This document shows positions 24,368-34,885 of a stretch of 64,000 nt of DNA, one piece after another (within the stretch, counting starts at the first letter, position 1; every line of letters begins with the position of its first letter). The DNA comes from JBAXEO01 sp963789515 (lineage in GTDB: Bacteria; Actinomycetota; Coriobacteriia; Anaerosomatales; JAAXUF01), in assembly GCA_963789515.1 (NCBI GenBank), contig CAWBKW010000002.1:62001-126000 (forward strand), written 5' to 3'. The notes beneath the pieces are model-generated. The model was not told where the DNA came from. It saw only the letters and a program-made list of their open reading frames with translations, and did no database searches. The position numbers were made by a program, and so were the translations under genes.

Positions 24368-24838
24368 AGCGACCCCTCCAAAGGTAGATGCATTGAGATT
24401 CCTATATACCCACTGAAGTGTGGCGCGATGAGTTCGGCGTCCCTCGCAGTCGTTCTGTTGTGCGCTGTACATGATGCCCTTCACCCGGTGTCGCCGTGCG
24501 TGACATTCATCACAGGCATTCTCCGGCGCACCTTGCTCAGGCGCCGATGCAGTTGTGAAGTCGGTCGCACGCGCGCCACCACCGCTCGGTCTCCCTGACC
24601 GTCATTCTCGCCCGAGGCCCCGGGGGTCCAGGGTTCTCGGTCAACGTCGTGCACGCGGACATCCTCAGCACCTGGTAGCGGGTTGGGACATGGCGTGCTC
24701 GTTGCTGAATGACAAGGGTTTGCGCAGCTGCTCGCTCGGCGTGCCTCTCGGATTCGAGTCCGAGGTGCCGTACCGCCGAGCAGTTTCACATGACCGTGAT
24801 AGCCTCTAGCGAGGAACCGGTAGCCGTCAGGGGAGAAC
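24368..24838. other. Intergenic region with a gene remnant
   Basis: About 470 bases between divergent genes. Its middle holds the RapZ-C-like remnant at 24559-24678. The rest has no frame I would call a gene; the last 60 bases probably carry the promoter of the LRR protein gene. Confidence 0.45.
24559..24678 (+). pseudogene. Remnant of a second RapZ C-terminal-like domain
   Basis: A 39-codon plus-strand frame ending in TAG has no usable start but reads HHRSVSLTVILARG, then FSVNVVHADILSTW. This aligns along its length with the end of the exported RapZ-C-like protein at 7159-7953 (HHRSVTLALLFAEDL, then YAVNLEHRDILRTW). The upstream half of the domain, including the GC-S-M-G metal or phosphate loop, is missing and preceded by an in-frame stop. 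It looks like the decayed 3' end of a paralogue. Confidence 0.6.
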
Positions 24839-27128
24839 ATGCGGAATCGAATTGCTGCAAGTCCGGGAACTATCACAGCCACGGTACAGCGTGCCGGTTC
24901 GTTTCGGCGCGTAGTCATCGCGCTCGGCGCGGCCGTTCATCTTCTGCGCCGTCGCGAGCACTGCCTTCGCCGCGCCGCCCGACCTCATCCTGTCGGACGC
25001 GAACCTCAGGGCGCAGAATTCCATGACGGTGGCGCAGATCCAAGCCTACCTGAACACGCAGCCGGGGCCGCTCAAGTCGCTCGTGACGTCGGACTACGAC
25101 AAGGTCATCACGTTGAGCTCCAGTCACGTCAACGTGAACATGACGCCGGACACCGGCGAAGCGCCGAAGCCCGCCTCGCAGATCATATGGGAGGCGTGCC
25201 AGCAGTGGCACATCAGTCCCATGGTCATGCTCACCATGCTCCAGAAGGAGCAGAGCCTCCTCACGCGAACGTCGTTGACCTCCACGACGCTCGCCCGTGC
25301 GATCGGTGCCGGGTGCCCCAACGGGACCTCGAACAGGTATCCGGGTTTCGGCAACCAGATGTGGCACGGCGCGCGGCTTCTGGACGGCTACGGCGAGGGA
25401 AAGAACGGCTCGACGATCCCGCTCTACGTGCCGGGGATGAGCTTCGAGGACATCTACGCGCACAAGACGCTTCACCCGGGCACGCTCGCGACCTACAAAC
25501 TCTACGTGTACAACCCGAGCATCAGCGGCAACACGAACTTCTACAACATCTATCTGGCGCGTTTCGGCGATCCCATGGGCGAGCCGGCGATCAGCATCCC
25601 CGACCCGCGTCTGGAATCCGTGATCAGGGCCACGCTCGGCAAGCCGAGCGGCGGCATCACCGACTTCGATATGAAGACGCTCACGACTCTGAGCGCGAGT
25701 GGCTTGGGCATCTCGGAGCTCTCGGGTCTCGAGCGCGCCACCAACCTGACGAACCTCTACCTCGACGGGAACAAGATCACGGACGTCAGCCCTCTCACGG
25801 GCCTTACCAAACTGACGGCGCTGCGGCTCAACAGCAACCAGATCTCAGATATCACTCCGGTTGCCGGGATGACCAAGCTTACGTTGCTCGGCCTCATCGG
25901 CAATCCGATCACCAACATCGCGCCGGTGGCGGGTCTGACCGGTCTCACCGACCTCTGGCTCAGCAGCGACAGGATCACGGACATCACCCCCGTGTCCGGT
26001 CTGACGAATCTGACCACGCTGCTGCTCGACCGAAACCAGTTCACGAACATCACCCCGGTGGCGGGGCTGACCAAGCTGACGTCACTGGATCTCGCCGACA
26101 ACCGGATCACCGACATCGCCCCCGTGGCTGGACTGAAGGCCCTGAAGCGCCTCGGACTCGAGGGCTGCCAGATCACCAGCATCACCTCACTGGCGGGGCT
26201 CACCGAGCTGACCGATCTTGACCTCGACGGAAATCAGATCGCCGGTATCACTCCGGTGGCTGGGCTCACCAAGCTGACGTCACTGGACCTCGCCGACAAT
26301 CGGATCACCGATATCGCCTCGGTCGATCCGCTGAGCGCGCTGACCTCTCTGAGCCTCTCCTACAACTACCTCGTTCTGACCACGGGCTCGCCTACGATGG
26401 TCACGATAGCGGCAGCACAGGGACGCGGCGCCGCCGTGACCTACGAGCCCCAGAAGAGCGGAGTCACCTTCACACTGACGCCGTCTGCCACCGTCAACGG
26501 CAGCATCTCACCGAACACGCCGCAGACCGTCGACGAGGGCTCCGACCGGACCTTCGGCATCACCGCTGACGCCGGCTATCACGTAACCGACGTGCTCGTC
26601 GACGGCGCATCGGTCGGTCGGGTCGCGACCTACAAGTTCACCGACGTGAAAGCCGGCCACACCATCGGCGCCACGTTCGCGCCCACCACGTACCTGCCGG
26701 TGTACCGCTTCTACAACAAGAAGAACGGGAGCCACTTCTACACGGCGAGTGAGGCTGAAAAGAACAACGTCCAGAGCAAGCTCTCAGCGACCTACGGATA
26801 CGACGGTCCCGCCTACAAGGCGAGTTCCGCCTACACCACTCCGCTCTACCGCTTCTACAACAAGAAGAACGGGAGCCACTTCTACACCGCGTCGGAGTCC
26901 GAGAAGAACAGCGTGATCAAGAGCCTCGGTGCGACGTACGCGTATGACGGCCCCGCCTACGACGTCACCACCGCGCCGGCGCCCGGATCGGCGCCGGTCT
27001 ACCGCTTCTACAACACGAAGAACGGGAGCCACTTCTACACCGCATCCGTGACCGAGAAGGCGGCCGTGCTCCGGGGTCTCGCGGCGACGTACAAGCTTGA
27101 AGGGCCTGCGTTCTACGTGACGCCGTAG
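24839..27128 (+). CDS. Secreted lysozyme-like/leucine-rich-repeat protein with DUF5648-type repeats (frame-disrupted)
   Basis: About 760 residues. The ATG at 24839 follows AGGGGAGAAC. One extra base near 24935 breaks the signal peptide: VVIALGAA continues one frame on as FIFCAVASTAFAAPP. An N-terminal lysozyme-like domain has IIWEACQQWHISPMVMLTMLQKEQSLL and NFYNIYLARFG. About nine SDS22-type leucine-rich repeats follow (each about 22 residues, with NxITDIxPVAGLTxLTxLxL). Next comes a divergent InlB-B/Flg_new-like domain (GSISPNTPQTVDEGSDRTF, then AGYHVTDVLVDG). The end is three DUF5648-type repeats closing with FYVTP. Probably wall-associated with an adhesin or hydrolase role. Confidence 0.78.
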
Positions 27129-27151
27129 GGCGTCCACGCGCGGCCCATCTG

Positions 27152-28265
27152 TCAGTACGCCAGATAGAACGCCGGGCCTTCGTAGGAGTAGATCGAGCCC
27201 AGCGTGGCGATGACGTTGGCCTTCTCGGCTTCGCTCGCCGTGTAGAAGTGCGTGCCTGCCGCCTTGTTGTAGAAGCGGTGCACGGCCTTCGAGTACCAAG
27301 GGAACGTCGACACCTTGTACGCCGGGCCGTCGTAGGTGTACGTGCCGCTGAGTGTGTTCTGCACCTGCGTCTTCTCGGCCTCCGACGCGGTGTAGAAGTG
27401 GGTGCCGTTGCGCCGATTGTAGAAGCGGTAGAGCGGATGCAGGTTGGAGGGCGACGCGGTATTGACGCTGTAGGCGGGCCCCTCGAACGTGTAGATCTGC
27501 CCGAGCGTGTTCTGCACCTGTGTCTTCTCGGCCTCGGAAGCGGTGTAGAAGTGCGTGCCGTTCTGCTTGTTGATAGAAGCGGTACACGGCCCTCGGTGAG
27601 TAGTCCACCCATTCGTACCACAGGCTGTCCAGGTGGACGTCCTGGATCGTGAGCCGACGGGCGAAGGCAGTGTAGGGCTGCGAGGCTCCGGGGGAAATCA
27701 CCGTGGTCACTTGATTCGCGTCGACCGCCGCCACGTAGAACGACGGTGGCTCGATCCACTCTTCGCCGAAGACGAGCAGCCCGGTCTTGGTCTCGAAGGC
27801 GTCGCCCTGGATGGTGCCGACATACCGGCGCGAGAGTCCGGCGAGGTCTTCTTGGGGCGGGAGCGGGGTGATCTGCGTCTTGGCCGCATGGGTTGAGATG
27901 GGGAAGCCCGTGACCGAGTACGCGTAGCTCACCGTCCCTGCGGGCGGAGATACCCGCTGGCAGAACCAGGTCCATGTGTGGTCGTCGAGCACGTGGACGC
28001 CGACCGGGCGCTGCTGGAATCCGATAGGTGAGTTCGCGGCGTTCTTGAATGTGACCCTGAGGGTCACATCGGTGACGGGACTGGTGACGGGGTTGTAGAC
28101 ACGGCCCGTCACGTACTGAGCCGACACGAGGTCTTGGAAGTCCGCCGTGTTTCCGACGGTGAGGGTCACCGGCACTACGGCGAACGTCACCGTTGGGACA
28201 CCCAGCTGGGCAAGTGCGCATACCAGCGCCGCGGTCGCCACCATCATCGCCGATGGACGTCTCAT
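27152..28265 (-). CDS. Secreted protein with three C-terminal DUF5648-type repeats (frame-disrupted)
   Basis: About 370 residues from the ATG at 28265 behind GGGGGACG. A signal peptide (1-28) is followed by a beta-sandwich (about 30-225) with TADFQDLVSAQYVTGRVYNP and TDVTLRVTFKNAANSPIGF, like FxLYD/CARDB-type domains that carry appended structure. An extra A near 27573 shifts the frame within the first repeat; corrected, it reads VYRFYNKQNGTHFYTASEAEK and is followed by two more repeats ending FYLAY. It is convergent with the LRR protein gene (24 bases). The N-terminal function is unknown. Confidence 0.72.
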
Positions 28266-28355
28266 GCTCGTCCCCCAAACCCGCGCCAGACCCCTGCGTG
28301 CTCCCCACGCACGCATTGACTATACCCGCCCCGAGCGCCCTCGCGCGCCGCGGCG

Positions 28356-31016
28356 CTACCCGAGCGGCAGCCGCACGGTGGTCACGCAATCGACGGTCTC
28401 CTCGATGCTGAAGCCGAGCTCGGCGACCACCCGCAGCATGGGGCGGTTCTTCGCGTCGATGAAGCCGCTGATCTCCCGAAGCCCCTTCTCCTGCGCGATG
28501 CCGATGATCATGTCGGTGAGCTTGAAGCCCAGCCCCTGACGCTGGAAGTCGTCGTGCACGAGAACGGCGAACTCGCCGCGTCCGCGATCGGCCTCGCCCA
28601 TCAGACGGCCCACGCCGATGATCCGCTTCCTCTTGCCCTGGGTCAGCTCGGCGACGATGGCCATCTCGCGGTCGTAGTCGATGTTGGTGAAGCGCACCAG
28701 CATCTCGTGAGAGATGTTCACCAGGTTGCCGAGGAAGCGGGCACGGAGCGTCTCCTCTGACGTGGTCGTGAGCAGCTCGTACTCCATCGGCTCGTCCTCG
28801 GGCCGGATCGGGCGCAGGATCACCTCGGTGCCGTCGGCGAGTCGCCAGGGCGTGACGTAGCGCGTCGGGTACGGTGTGATGACGAGGTGCGGGTACTTCG
28901 GCTTGCCCTTCAGGACGCTCTTGTCGATGACGATCCGAGCGTCGACGGCGCATGCCTTACCGTCCGCGATCACGAGCGGGTTGATGTCGATCTCGGCGAT
29001 CTCGGGGAAGTCGACCACGATGTTGGAGAGGATCGTCAGCAGCTCTTCGAGTTCGCAGACGTCAGGCGCGACGACGCCGCGTCTCGGCCTGATGAGCGTC
29101 TTGAAGATCCGCGTCTCCTCCATCATGCGGCGCGCGAGCGTCTGGTTGAGCGGAGGGAGGCTCACCGCGAAGTCAGCCAGGCCCTCAGCGCCGACCCCAC
29201 CGGCTCCGAACACGATCACCGAGCCGAACTGCGGGTCCTTCTTCATGCCGAGGATCAGCTCGAAGTCGACCTCGCGGACCATCTTCTGGACCGAGACACC
29301 CTCGATCACCGCCTTCGGGGAGCTCTTCTTGACGCGCTTGAGCATCCGGGCGTAGGCCCCTTCCAGGTCGGCAGGGGAGCAGACTCCGACTTCGACGCCC
29401 CCGACCGCGCTCTTGTGCGTGATGTTGTGCGACACGATCTTCAGTACGACCGGGTAGCCGATCTTGTGCGCGGCCGCGAGCGCCTCTCCCACGTCCTCGG
29501 CCATGATCTGCTGTATCACGGGGAACCCGTAGGTGGTCACGAACCGCTTTGACTCCTGCTCCGTCAGCACGGAGCGGCCGCTCGCGGCGACCCGCCGGAG
29601 CATGGCCTGCAGGTTGTGCTTGGGCGGAGCGATGTCGATCGGGAGTTCGGCGGGCGTCTGGTAGAGCAGCTCCAGGTTGCGTGCGTACTGGTACATGCTC
29701 ATGTAGGTGCGCACGGCCTCCTCGGGAGTGTTGTAGCAGGGAATCGCGGCCGACTTGAAGATCTCGCGCCCGGCGGCGACGCTGTCGCCGCCCACGAGAA
29801 CGCTGATCACCGGCTTCTGGGAGCCTTTGGCCAGGCCGGAGACGAGGCTCGCGATCTCGTCGGGACGCGCGGTGCCTTGAGGCGTGTACAGCAGGATGAC
29901 CCCGTTGACTTCGCGGTCGGCAAGGCACGCCTTGACCGCCGCGACGAACCGGTCGCTGGTCGCGTCGCCCAGCACGTCGACAGGGTTGGCCTGGCTCCAG
30001 TAGGAGGGCAGCGCTGCATCCAGCAGTCCCATCGTCTTCTCGGATAGCTCGGCAAGGCGCCCGCCGTGTTCGACGAGCGAGTCGGCGGCCATGGCGCCAA
30101 GGCCCGCGGCGTTGGTGACGATCGCGACTCCGGGTCCAACGGGCACTCGCCGAGAGTCAAGCACCTCGGCGGCATGGAACAAGTCAGCGACCTCGCGCAC
30201 GCGCAGGACTCCTACGCGCTTGAAGGCGGCCTCGTAGACGTCGTCATCGCCGATCATCGCGCCGGTATGCGGCGAGCCCGCTCGCGTACTCGTCGAGTAG
30301 CGGCCCGGCTTCAGGACGATGATGGGCTTGTTGCGCGCGAAGCTGCGCGCTGCGCTCATGAAGCGGCGCGCGCTCCCGATCGTCTCCATGTAGATCAGGA
30401 TGCTCCGCGTGTGCGGATCCTCGCCCAGGAAGTCCACCAGGTCGGCGAAGTCGACATCGACCATGCCGCCGACCGATGCGAAGAGGGAGAACCCCACGTT
30501 CGCGCTCACGGCCCAGTCCAGCATCCCCGTGCCCAGCGCCCCGCTCTGCGAGATGAGCGCGATGTCTCCGGGCTTGGGCGCGACGTGCAGCAGGGAGGCG
30601 TTCAGGCCCACACTCGGGCGAATGATGCCAAGGCAGTTCGGTCCGACGACGCGCATGGGGTGGTCCTGCAGGATCCGCTTGATCCGTCTCTCGAGGGCCA
30701 TGCCCTCCTTGCCGGTCTCTCCGAAGCCCGCCGACACGACGATGGCCCCCCGGACTCCCGACTTCGCGCACTCGAGCAACACGTCCGGGACGGTGTTGGC
30801 AGGCGTGGCCACGACCGCCAGGTCGACGCGTTCCGGTACCGCTGTGATACTCGGCAGGCACCCGATGTCGAAGACGGACTCGTGCGCCGGGTTGATCGGG
30901 AAGAGGGCCCGTCCCTCGGAGCGCATCAGGTTCTCCATGATGGTCCTGCCGACCGTTCCCTCTGCTTCAGTCGCCCCGATCAGGGCGATCGTTCTGGGGT
31001 CAAGCATCTTGCGCAT
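28356..31016 (-). CDS. ADP-forming acetyl-CoA synthetase (acyl-CoA ligase) fused to GNAT acetyltransferase
   Basis: 886 residues; GGAGGTG precedes the ATG at 31016. In order: CoA-binding domain (MLDPRTIALIGATEAEGTVG), succinyl-CoA-ligase-like domain with GPNCLGIIRP and LISQSGALG, a second ligase domain with VAIVTNAAGLGAM and NPVDVLGDA (alpha part, to about 460), an ATP-grasp domain (about 480-705) with GYPVVLKIVSHNITHKSAVGG and EIDINPLVI, and a C-terminal GNAT domain (about 725-886) with DDFQRQGLGFKLTDMIIG. The core interconverts acetyl-CoA + ADP + Pi and acetate + ATP, giving ATP during fermentation. The GNAT part is like the Pat lysine acetyltransferases; in those fusions the ligase half can be regulatory only. 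Divergent from the deacetylase-like gene. Confidence 0.9.
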   Translation of the reverse strand: MRKMLDPRTIALIGATEAEGTVGRTIMENLMRSEGRALFPINPAHESVFDIGCLPSITAVPERVDLAVVATPANTVPDVLLECAKSGVRGAIVVSAGFGETGKEGMALERRIKRILQDHPMRVVGPNCLGIIRPSVGLNASLLHVAPKPGDIALISQSGALGTGMLDWAVSANVGFSLFASVGGMVDVDFADLVDFLGEDPHTRSILIYMETIGSARRFMSAARSFARNKPIIVLKPGRYSTSTRAGSPHTGAMIGDDDVYEAAFKRVGVLRVREVADLFHAAEVLDSRRVPVGPGVAIVTNAAGLGAMAADSLVEHGGRLAELSEKTMGLLDAALPSYWSQANPVDVLGDATSDRFVAAVKACLADREVNGVILLYTPQGTARPDEIASLVSGLAKGSQKPVISVLVGGDSVAAGREIFKSAAIPCYNTPEEAVRTYMSMYQYARNLELLYQTPAELPIDIAPPKHNLQAMLRRVAASGRSVLTEQESKRFVTTYGFPVIQQIMAEDVGEALAAAHKIGYPVVLKIVSHNITHKSAVGGVEVGVCSPADLEGAYARMLKRVKKSSPKAVIEGVSVQKMVREVDFELILGMKKDPQFGSVIVFGAGGVGAEGLADFAVSLPPLNQTLARRMMEETRIFKTLIRPRRGVVAPDVCELEELLTILSNIVVDFPEIAEIDINPLVIADGKACAVDARIVIDKSVLKGKPKYPHLVITPYPTRYVTPWRLADGTEVILRPIRPEDEPMEYELLTTTSEETLRARFLGNLVNISHEMLVRFTNIDYDREMAIVAELTQGKRKRIIGVGRLMGEADRGRGEFAVLVHDDFQRQGLGFKLTDMIIGIAQEKGLREISGFIDAKNRPMLRVVAELGFSIEETVDCVTTVRLPLG

Positions 31017-31168
31017 CGGAAAGCACCTCCAGGGTGAGCTTTCCCTGTTTGCCCTCCGAGATGTTGGCCGCCGGCGAAGTACGGCTGCCGGGCATGTACG
31101 AGGCAGCAGGTATTGGGCACAATCAGACGACGGAACGCGCGCACATCGCAAGGTATGAGGAGGCGGAG

Positions 31169-32329
31169 TTGGAGCGAGCGGCACTGATGTGGGATCCGGC
31201 CCTGGCCGCCTACGACCTGGGCGAGGCCCACCCGCTCAACCCGTTACGTCTCACCCTCTCAGTCGAGCTGATGTCAGCATTCGGCCTCCTCAGTCCCGGG
31301 GTCGTCATCACGCCGAACCCCGCGACTGAGAACGAACTGCTTCTGGTGCACACGATCGGCTACATCGAGGCGGTGCGCGAGGCGAGCGACTGGGGATTCG
31401 GCACGAGGATGGCCATGGGCCTCGGTACCGAGGACAACCCGGTCTACCCCGGTATGCACGACATCGCGGCGTTGACGTGCGGAAGCACGATGCGTGCGAT
31501 CGAGGAGGTGCTCTCCGGAAGGAAGCTGCGTACGTTCTCGATCGCCGGCGGGATGCACCACGCACACCGGAGCAGGGCGGCTGGCTTCTCCGTCTACAAC
31601 GACGCCGCGGTCGGAATCGCCGTCGCGCGGCAGAGGCATTCGGGTCTGAGGGTCCTCTACCTCGACATCGACGCTCATCACGGAGATGGCGTGCAAGAAG
31701 CGTTCGCCGGCTCGGCCGAGGTGTTGACCATCTCCATCCACGAGAGCGGCCTCTACACGTTTCCCGGGACCGGCTTCCCTGGCGAGAGCGGCTACGGACC
31801 GGGCGAAGGGTTCGCCGCGAACGTCCCTCTGCCTGCTTACGCCACCGACGAGTGCTTCTCGCTCGCCTTCGACGAAGTGGTCGTTCCTCTGGCCCGAGCT
31901 TTTCGGCCGGACCTCATCGTCGCGCAGCTGGGCGTCGACGCGCACCACGACGATCCGCAGACGGAGCTGGGTCTCACGATTCCCGGCTATCGCTCCCTGG
32001 TGCGCGGGATCATCGGCCTCGCCGACGAGCTCTGCGACGGTCGCCTCGCGGCCCTGGGCGGAGGGGGATACCACATCTGCGAAGTGGTGCCTCTGGCCTG
32101 GACGTGGCTGCTGGCCGAACTCGGTGGGGTGCAACTCGGCGACGACGTGCCCGAGACCTGGCGCCTGCACGTGCGCTCCCGAATGGAGTGCGAGCCGCCG
32201 ACGAGCATGGGCGAGCGCGACCGTTTCGATTCGCCGGCCGAGCGTGCCGAGCGTGTGCTCGAGCTCACCGCCGAGCGAGTCAGGGAAGTGCGCGCGGCGG
32301 TCTTTCCCCACAACGGGCTGACCCCATAG
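31169..32329 (+). CDS. Histone deacetylase-family (AcuC-like) hydrolase
   Basis: 386 residues if started at the TTG at 31169, which has AGGAGG six bases upstream; the frame is open further 5' but overlaps the divergent gene's leader. Class I HDAC/AcuC features: LLVHTIGYIEAV, IAGGMHHAHRSRAAGFSVYND with the catalytic His pair, YLDIDAHHGDGVQEAF with zinc ligands, and VAQLGVDAHHDDP. AcuC-type enzymes remove acetyl groups from lysines of acyl-CoA synthetases. The divergent neighbour, an acetyl-CoA synthetase fused to a Pat-like GNAT, is the obvious partner, making an acetylation/deacetylation pair (inference). Confidence 0.88.
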   Translation: MERAALMWDPALAAYDLGEAHPLNPLRLTLSVELMSAFGLLSPGVVITPNPATENELLLVHTIGYIEAVREASDWGFGTRMAMGLGTEDNPVYPGMHDIAALTCGSTMRAIEEVLSGRKLRTFSIAGGMHHAHRSRAAGFSVYNDAAVGIAVARQRHSGLRVLYLDIDAHHGDGVQEAFAGSAEVLTISIHESGLYTFPGTGFPGESGYGPGEGFAANVPLPAYATDECFSLAFDEVVVPLARAFRPDLIVAQLGVDAHHDDPQTELGLTIPGYRSLVRGIIGLADELCDGRLAALGGGGYHICEVVPLAWTWLLAELGGVQLGDDVPETWRLHVRSRMECEPPTSMGERDRFDSPAERAERVLELTAERVREVRAAVFPHNGLTP

Positions 32330-32345
32330 GGGCGAGTCGCCCTCC

Positions 32346-33288
32346 CTAGTACGCCCAGATCGACGTCGGTGACCCCTCTACGAGGGTTCCGATCGCACAC
32401 GTGGGATTCTGGGTGGGGTCCAGCGTCGTGAACAGCTTGATCATGTTCTCGCGCGAGATCGCCACGCAGCCGTGTGTGTACTTGCCGAGGTTGTTGTCGG
32501 GCGGCTCGAAGCAGTGGATGAAGATCGCGGTTCCTCGGCCGATCACCCGCTCGTTGGGTGGGCTGTTGTAGCCGGTGTTGAAGGCATACTCATACTGTGG
32601 GTCGGCGTCGATCAGGTGCTCACCTGAAACGCGGTGGCCGACCCAGGTGTTGTAGGTCGAGTCACGCACGCTGCTCCAGTAGGAGTCGGCCGTGATCGGC
32701 CGGTAGGGCATCAGGGTGCCGGCCGGCGGTGAAGGGTGCAGTCCGAACAGGAAGCTGCCGATCGTCCAGATACCGGTCGGCGTCTGCAGGTTGCCCTGCC
32801 GCCGCTTCTCGCCGTCGACGAGGCCGTTCTTGCCGAAGTTCGCGGCGACGTTCATGACCTCGGTCCAGCCGGTGCCCGCCTTGTTGTACAGGGCGAGGCG
32901 CCCGCTGTTCGATCCGATCTTGTCGCCGGTGACGATGATGATCTGCCGGGTGCCGGCAGGGAGCGAGGCCATCTTCTCGGGGACGGTCGTCTCCATCGGG
33001 GCGGCTTTCGTCGGGGTGTTCGGCTTCGGCGCCTGTGCTGTGACCGGAGCCGTTGTCAGCGCGAGGTCCGGCGAGTTCATCGTTTGGGCGGCTGCCGGAG
33101 GCTTGGGTGCGGGGCGCAACCACGATGGCGTTCTCTTCTCGAGCGGGGGTCCTCACTTTGCCGGCGGGCCTCAGGCTCGCGAAGGCGACCGCGACAACAG
33201 CCAGCACGACCAAGCCCACCACCGCGGCGAGCAGGATGCGGTTGGCGCGGTCCTCGCGCTCTTTGCGTGGGCTCTGGTAGTCGGTCAA
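32346..33288 (-). CDS. L,D-transpeptidase (YkuD), membrane-anchored (frame-disrupted)
   Basis: About 313 residues. It starts MTDYQSPRKERED with a membrane helix (about 19-40: ILLAAVVGLVVLAVVAVAFA), then a Pro/Ala linker. Near 33112, in a run of four C on the coding strand, the frame changes and continues as APKPPAAAQTMNSP into the catalytic domain. That domain has LALYNKAGTGWTEVM, NLQTPTGIWTIGSF and the active site YTHGCVAISRENM, with His at FIHCFEP. The second L,D-transpeptidase of the window; this form lacks the VanW-like region. It is convergent with the deacetylase gene. Confidence 0.8.
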
Positions 33289-33352
33289 AGCGATCGGATC
33301 CTTCTGTCCTGGTCGGCGGGTCGCGGTGGGTCGGTGATGCCTGCGTGCACCA

Positions 33353-34885
33353 TCAGCTGTTCGGCCGCGTCGCGTACACCTCGATCGCCGCCTGGTAGGC
33401 GACCGGGCAGGCGTTCTCGCACACGCCGCAGCCGATACAGCGCTCGGCCACTACTTCGGGCCGGCCGAGGCGGACGCGCTTGCCGCCGGGAGCGGTGACC
33501 TCGGCGGTGTTGATGACGATGGCCTTGTCCGGCACGGGGCACAGCTCCTGGCACACCAGGCAGGTCTTGTAGTCGGCCCAAGGGATGCAGCGATTGCGGT
33601 CGATGAAAGCGCGACCGATCACGGTTCGACGCTTGGCCTCGAGCAGGAGCGGCTGGATGGCACCGGTCGGGCAGACCTTGCCGCACTCGTTGCACGACCA
33701 CTCGCACGGGCCGACGCGGAAGTCCATGTGTGGAGTGAACACGCCCTCGAATCCTGCCTCGCTCACCGCTGGCTGGAGCACGTTGGTGGGGCACACCTTC
33801 AGGCATTGGCCGCATCGACTGCAGAGCGCCAGCAGCTCGTCTTCGACGCGTCCGCCGGGAGGTCGTATCAGGCGTGCGTTTCGCTGGCGCCTCGAAAGGC
33901 CGGTGAATGCGAAGAAGCCGACCAGCAGCGAAAGGCCGCCGGCGGTGAGGGCCTCTCGGCGGGTGGGGGAGTAGAGCTGGCGGCTGGGGCGCGTGCCCAG
34001 ACCGATCGCGTCCACGGGGCAGACATCGGCGCACGCGTAGCAGGCCTGGCAGCGGCTGGTATCGGTCGCGAGGAAGTCGTCGGTGACCGCGTCCATCGGA
34101 CACGCCTTCGCGCACCTTCCGCACGCGATGCACGCGTCAGTGTCAACGACGCGGCCCACGACCGCGAGCCGGCCCACGACTCCGAGTAGCGCGCCGAGCG
34201 GGCAGACGTGGCGGCACCACATTCGCGGCTCGATCCACGAGATCGCCAGGATCGCCGTGAACATGCCGAGGACGGCGAGCTGCAGCCCGTAGGTGAGCGG
34301 GCGTGCGAAGATGAGCCTGCCCGTGGTCAGGCCGGTCACGAGGTCGACTCCGGGGCGCAGCGGGGACGCGAGGTAGGCTGCATCGCCCAAGAGCCGCAGC
34401 AGCCGATCGAGGAGCGGGTAGACGAGCAAGGTGGCCGTCCGGGTGAGGATCGAGAGCGGGTCGAGGATCAGGTAGGCGCCGCTTGCGAACAACAGTAGAC
34501 CCGCGCAGCCGATGAGGACGAAGACCGGCAGGGCGCGAAGGCGCCGATGGGCGGCAGGGGCGAGGCGCCCGGGACCGGCGCTCGGCGTCATGGTCTCGAC
34601 GATCGTCCCCGTCGGGCAGACGTAGCCGCAGAACGCCCGGCCGGCAACCAGCGGCAGCGCAAGCAGGCCGAGTGCGATCCACCCGGGCCAGAGCCACACG
34701 CCGTTGATGGCGGAGTTCAGCATGATGAGCGGGTCGGCGCCCAGGAACACGCCGAGAGCCACGGTCCCCAGCGGCCACACCGTGAGCGTCAGCAGGGCGA
34801 AGAACAGCACCAGGAACGCGATCTGACAAGCCCGCCGGAACCGGTGGACGCCCCGTGCGCGGGGTGCTGAGGCGCGAGCGGCCAT
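33353..34885 (-). CDS. Membrane polyferredoxin (NapH/NosR-like, about eight Cys clusters)
   Basis: 510 residues; GGGGAG precedes the ATG. The N-terminal half has about five membrane helices and two NapH-type motifs (CGYVCPTG, CRHVCPLGA). Then come 4Fe-4S motifs CIACGRCAKACP and CQACYACADVCP, another hydrophobic segment preceded by an RR (TRREALTAGG), and CSRCGQCLKVCP, CNECGKVCP, CLVCQELCP and CIGCGVCENACP. It is a fusion of a NapH-like membrane ferredoxin with a NapG/MauM-like polyferredoxin. Such proteins pass electrons between quinols and other Fe-S proteins. Its start overlaps the DUF362 stop by one base (TGATG), so the two form an operon. The redox partner is unknown. Confidence 0.88.
   Translation of the reverse strand: MAARASAPRARGVHRFRRACQIAFLVLFFALLTLTVWPLGTVALGVFLGADPLIMLNSAINGVWLWPGWIALGLLALPLVAGRAFCGYVCPTGTIVETMTPSAGPGRLAPAAHRRLRALPVFVLIGCAGLLLFASGAYLILDPLSILTRTATLLVYPLLDRLLRLLGDAAYLASPLRPGVDLVTGLTTGRLIFARPLTYGLQLAVLGMFTAILAISWIEPRMWCRHVCPLGALLGVVGRLAVVGRVVDTDACIACGRCAKACPMDAVTDDFLATDTSRCQACYACADVCPVDAIGLGTRPSRQLYSPTRREALTAGGLSLLVGFFAFTGLSRRQRNARLIRPPGGRVEDELLALCSRCGQCLKVCPTNVLQPAVSEAGFEGVFTPHMDFRVGPCEWSCNECGKVCPTGAIQPLLLEAKRRTVIGRAFIDRNRCIPWADYKTCLVCQELCPVPDKAIVINTAEVTAPGGKRVRLGRPEVVAERCIGCGVCENACPVAYQAAIEVYATRPNS

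Noticed and set aside
24736..24770. A tRNA T-arm-like stretch (GGATTCGAGTCC)
   Set aside because: No acceptor stem, anticodon arm or CCA-side pairing could be built around it.
26965..28953. A 662-codon minus-strand frame spanning two genes
   Set aside because: Read in another frame of the DUF5648 protein and acetyl-CoA synthetase; low-complexity Arg/Ser text, no own motif.
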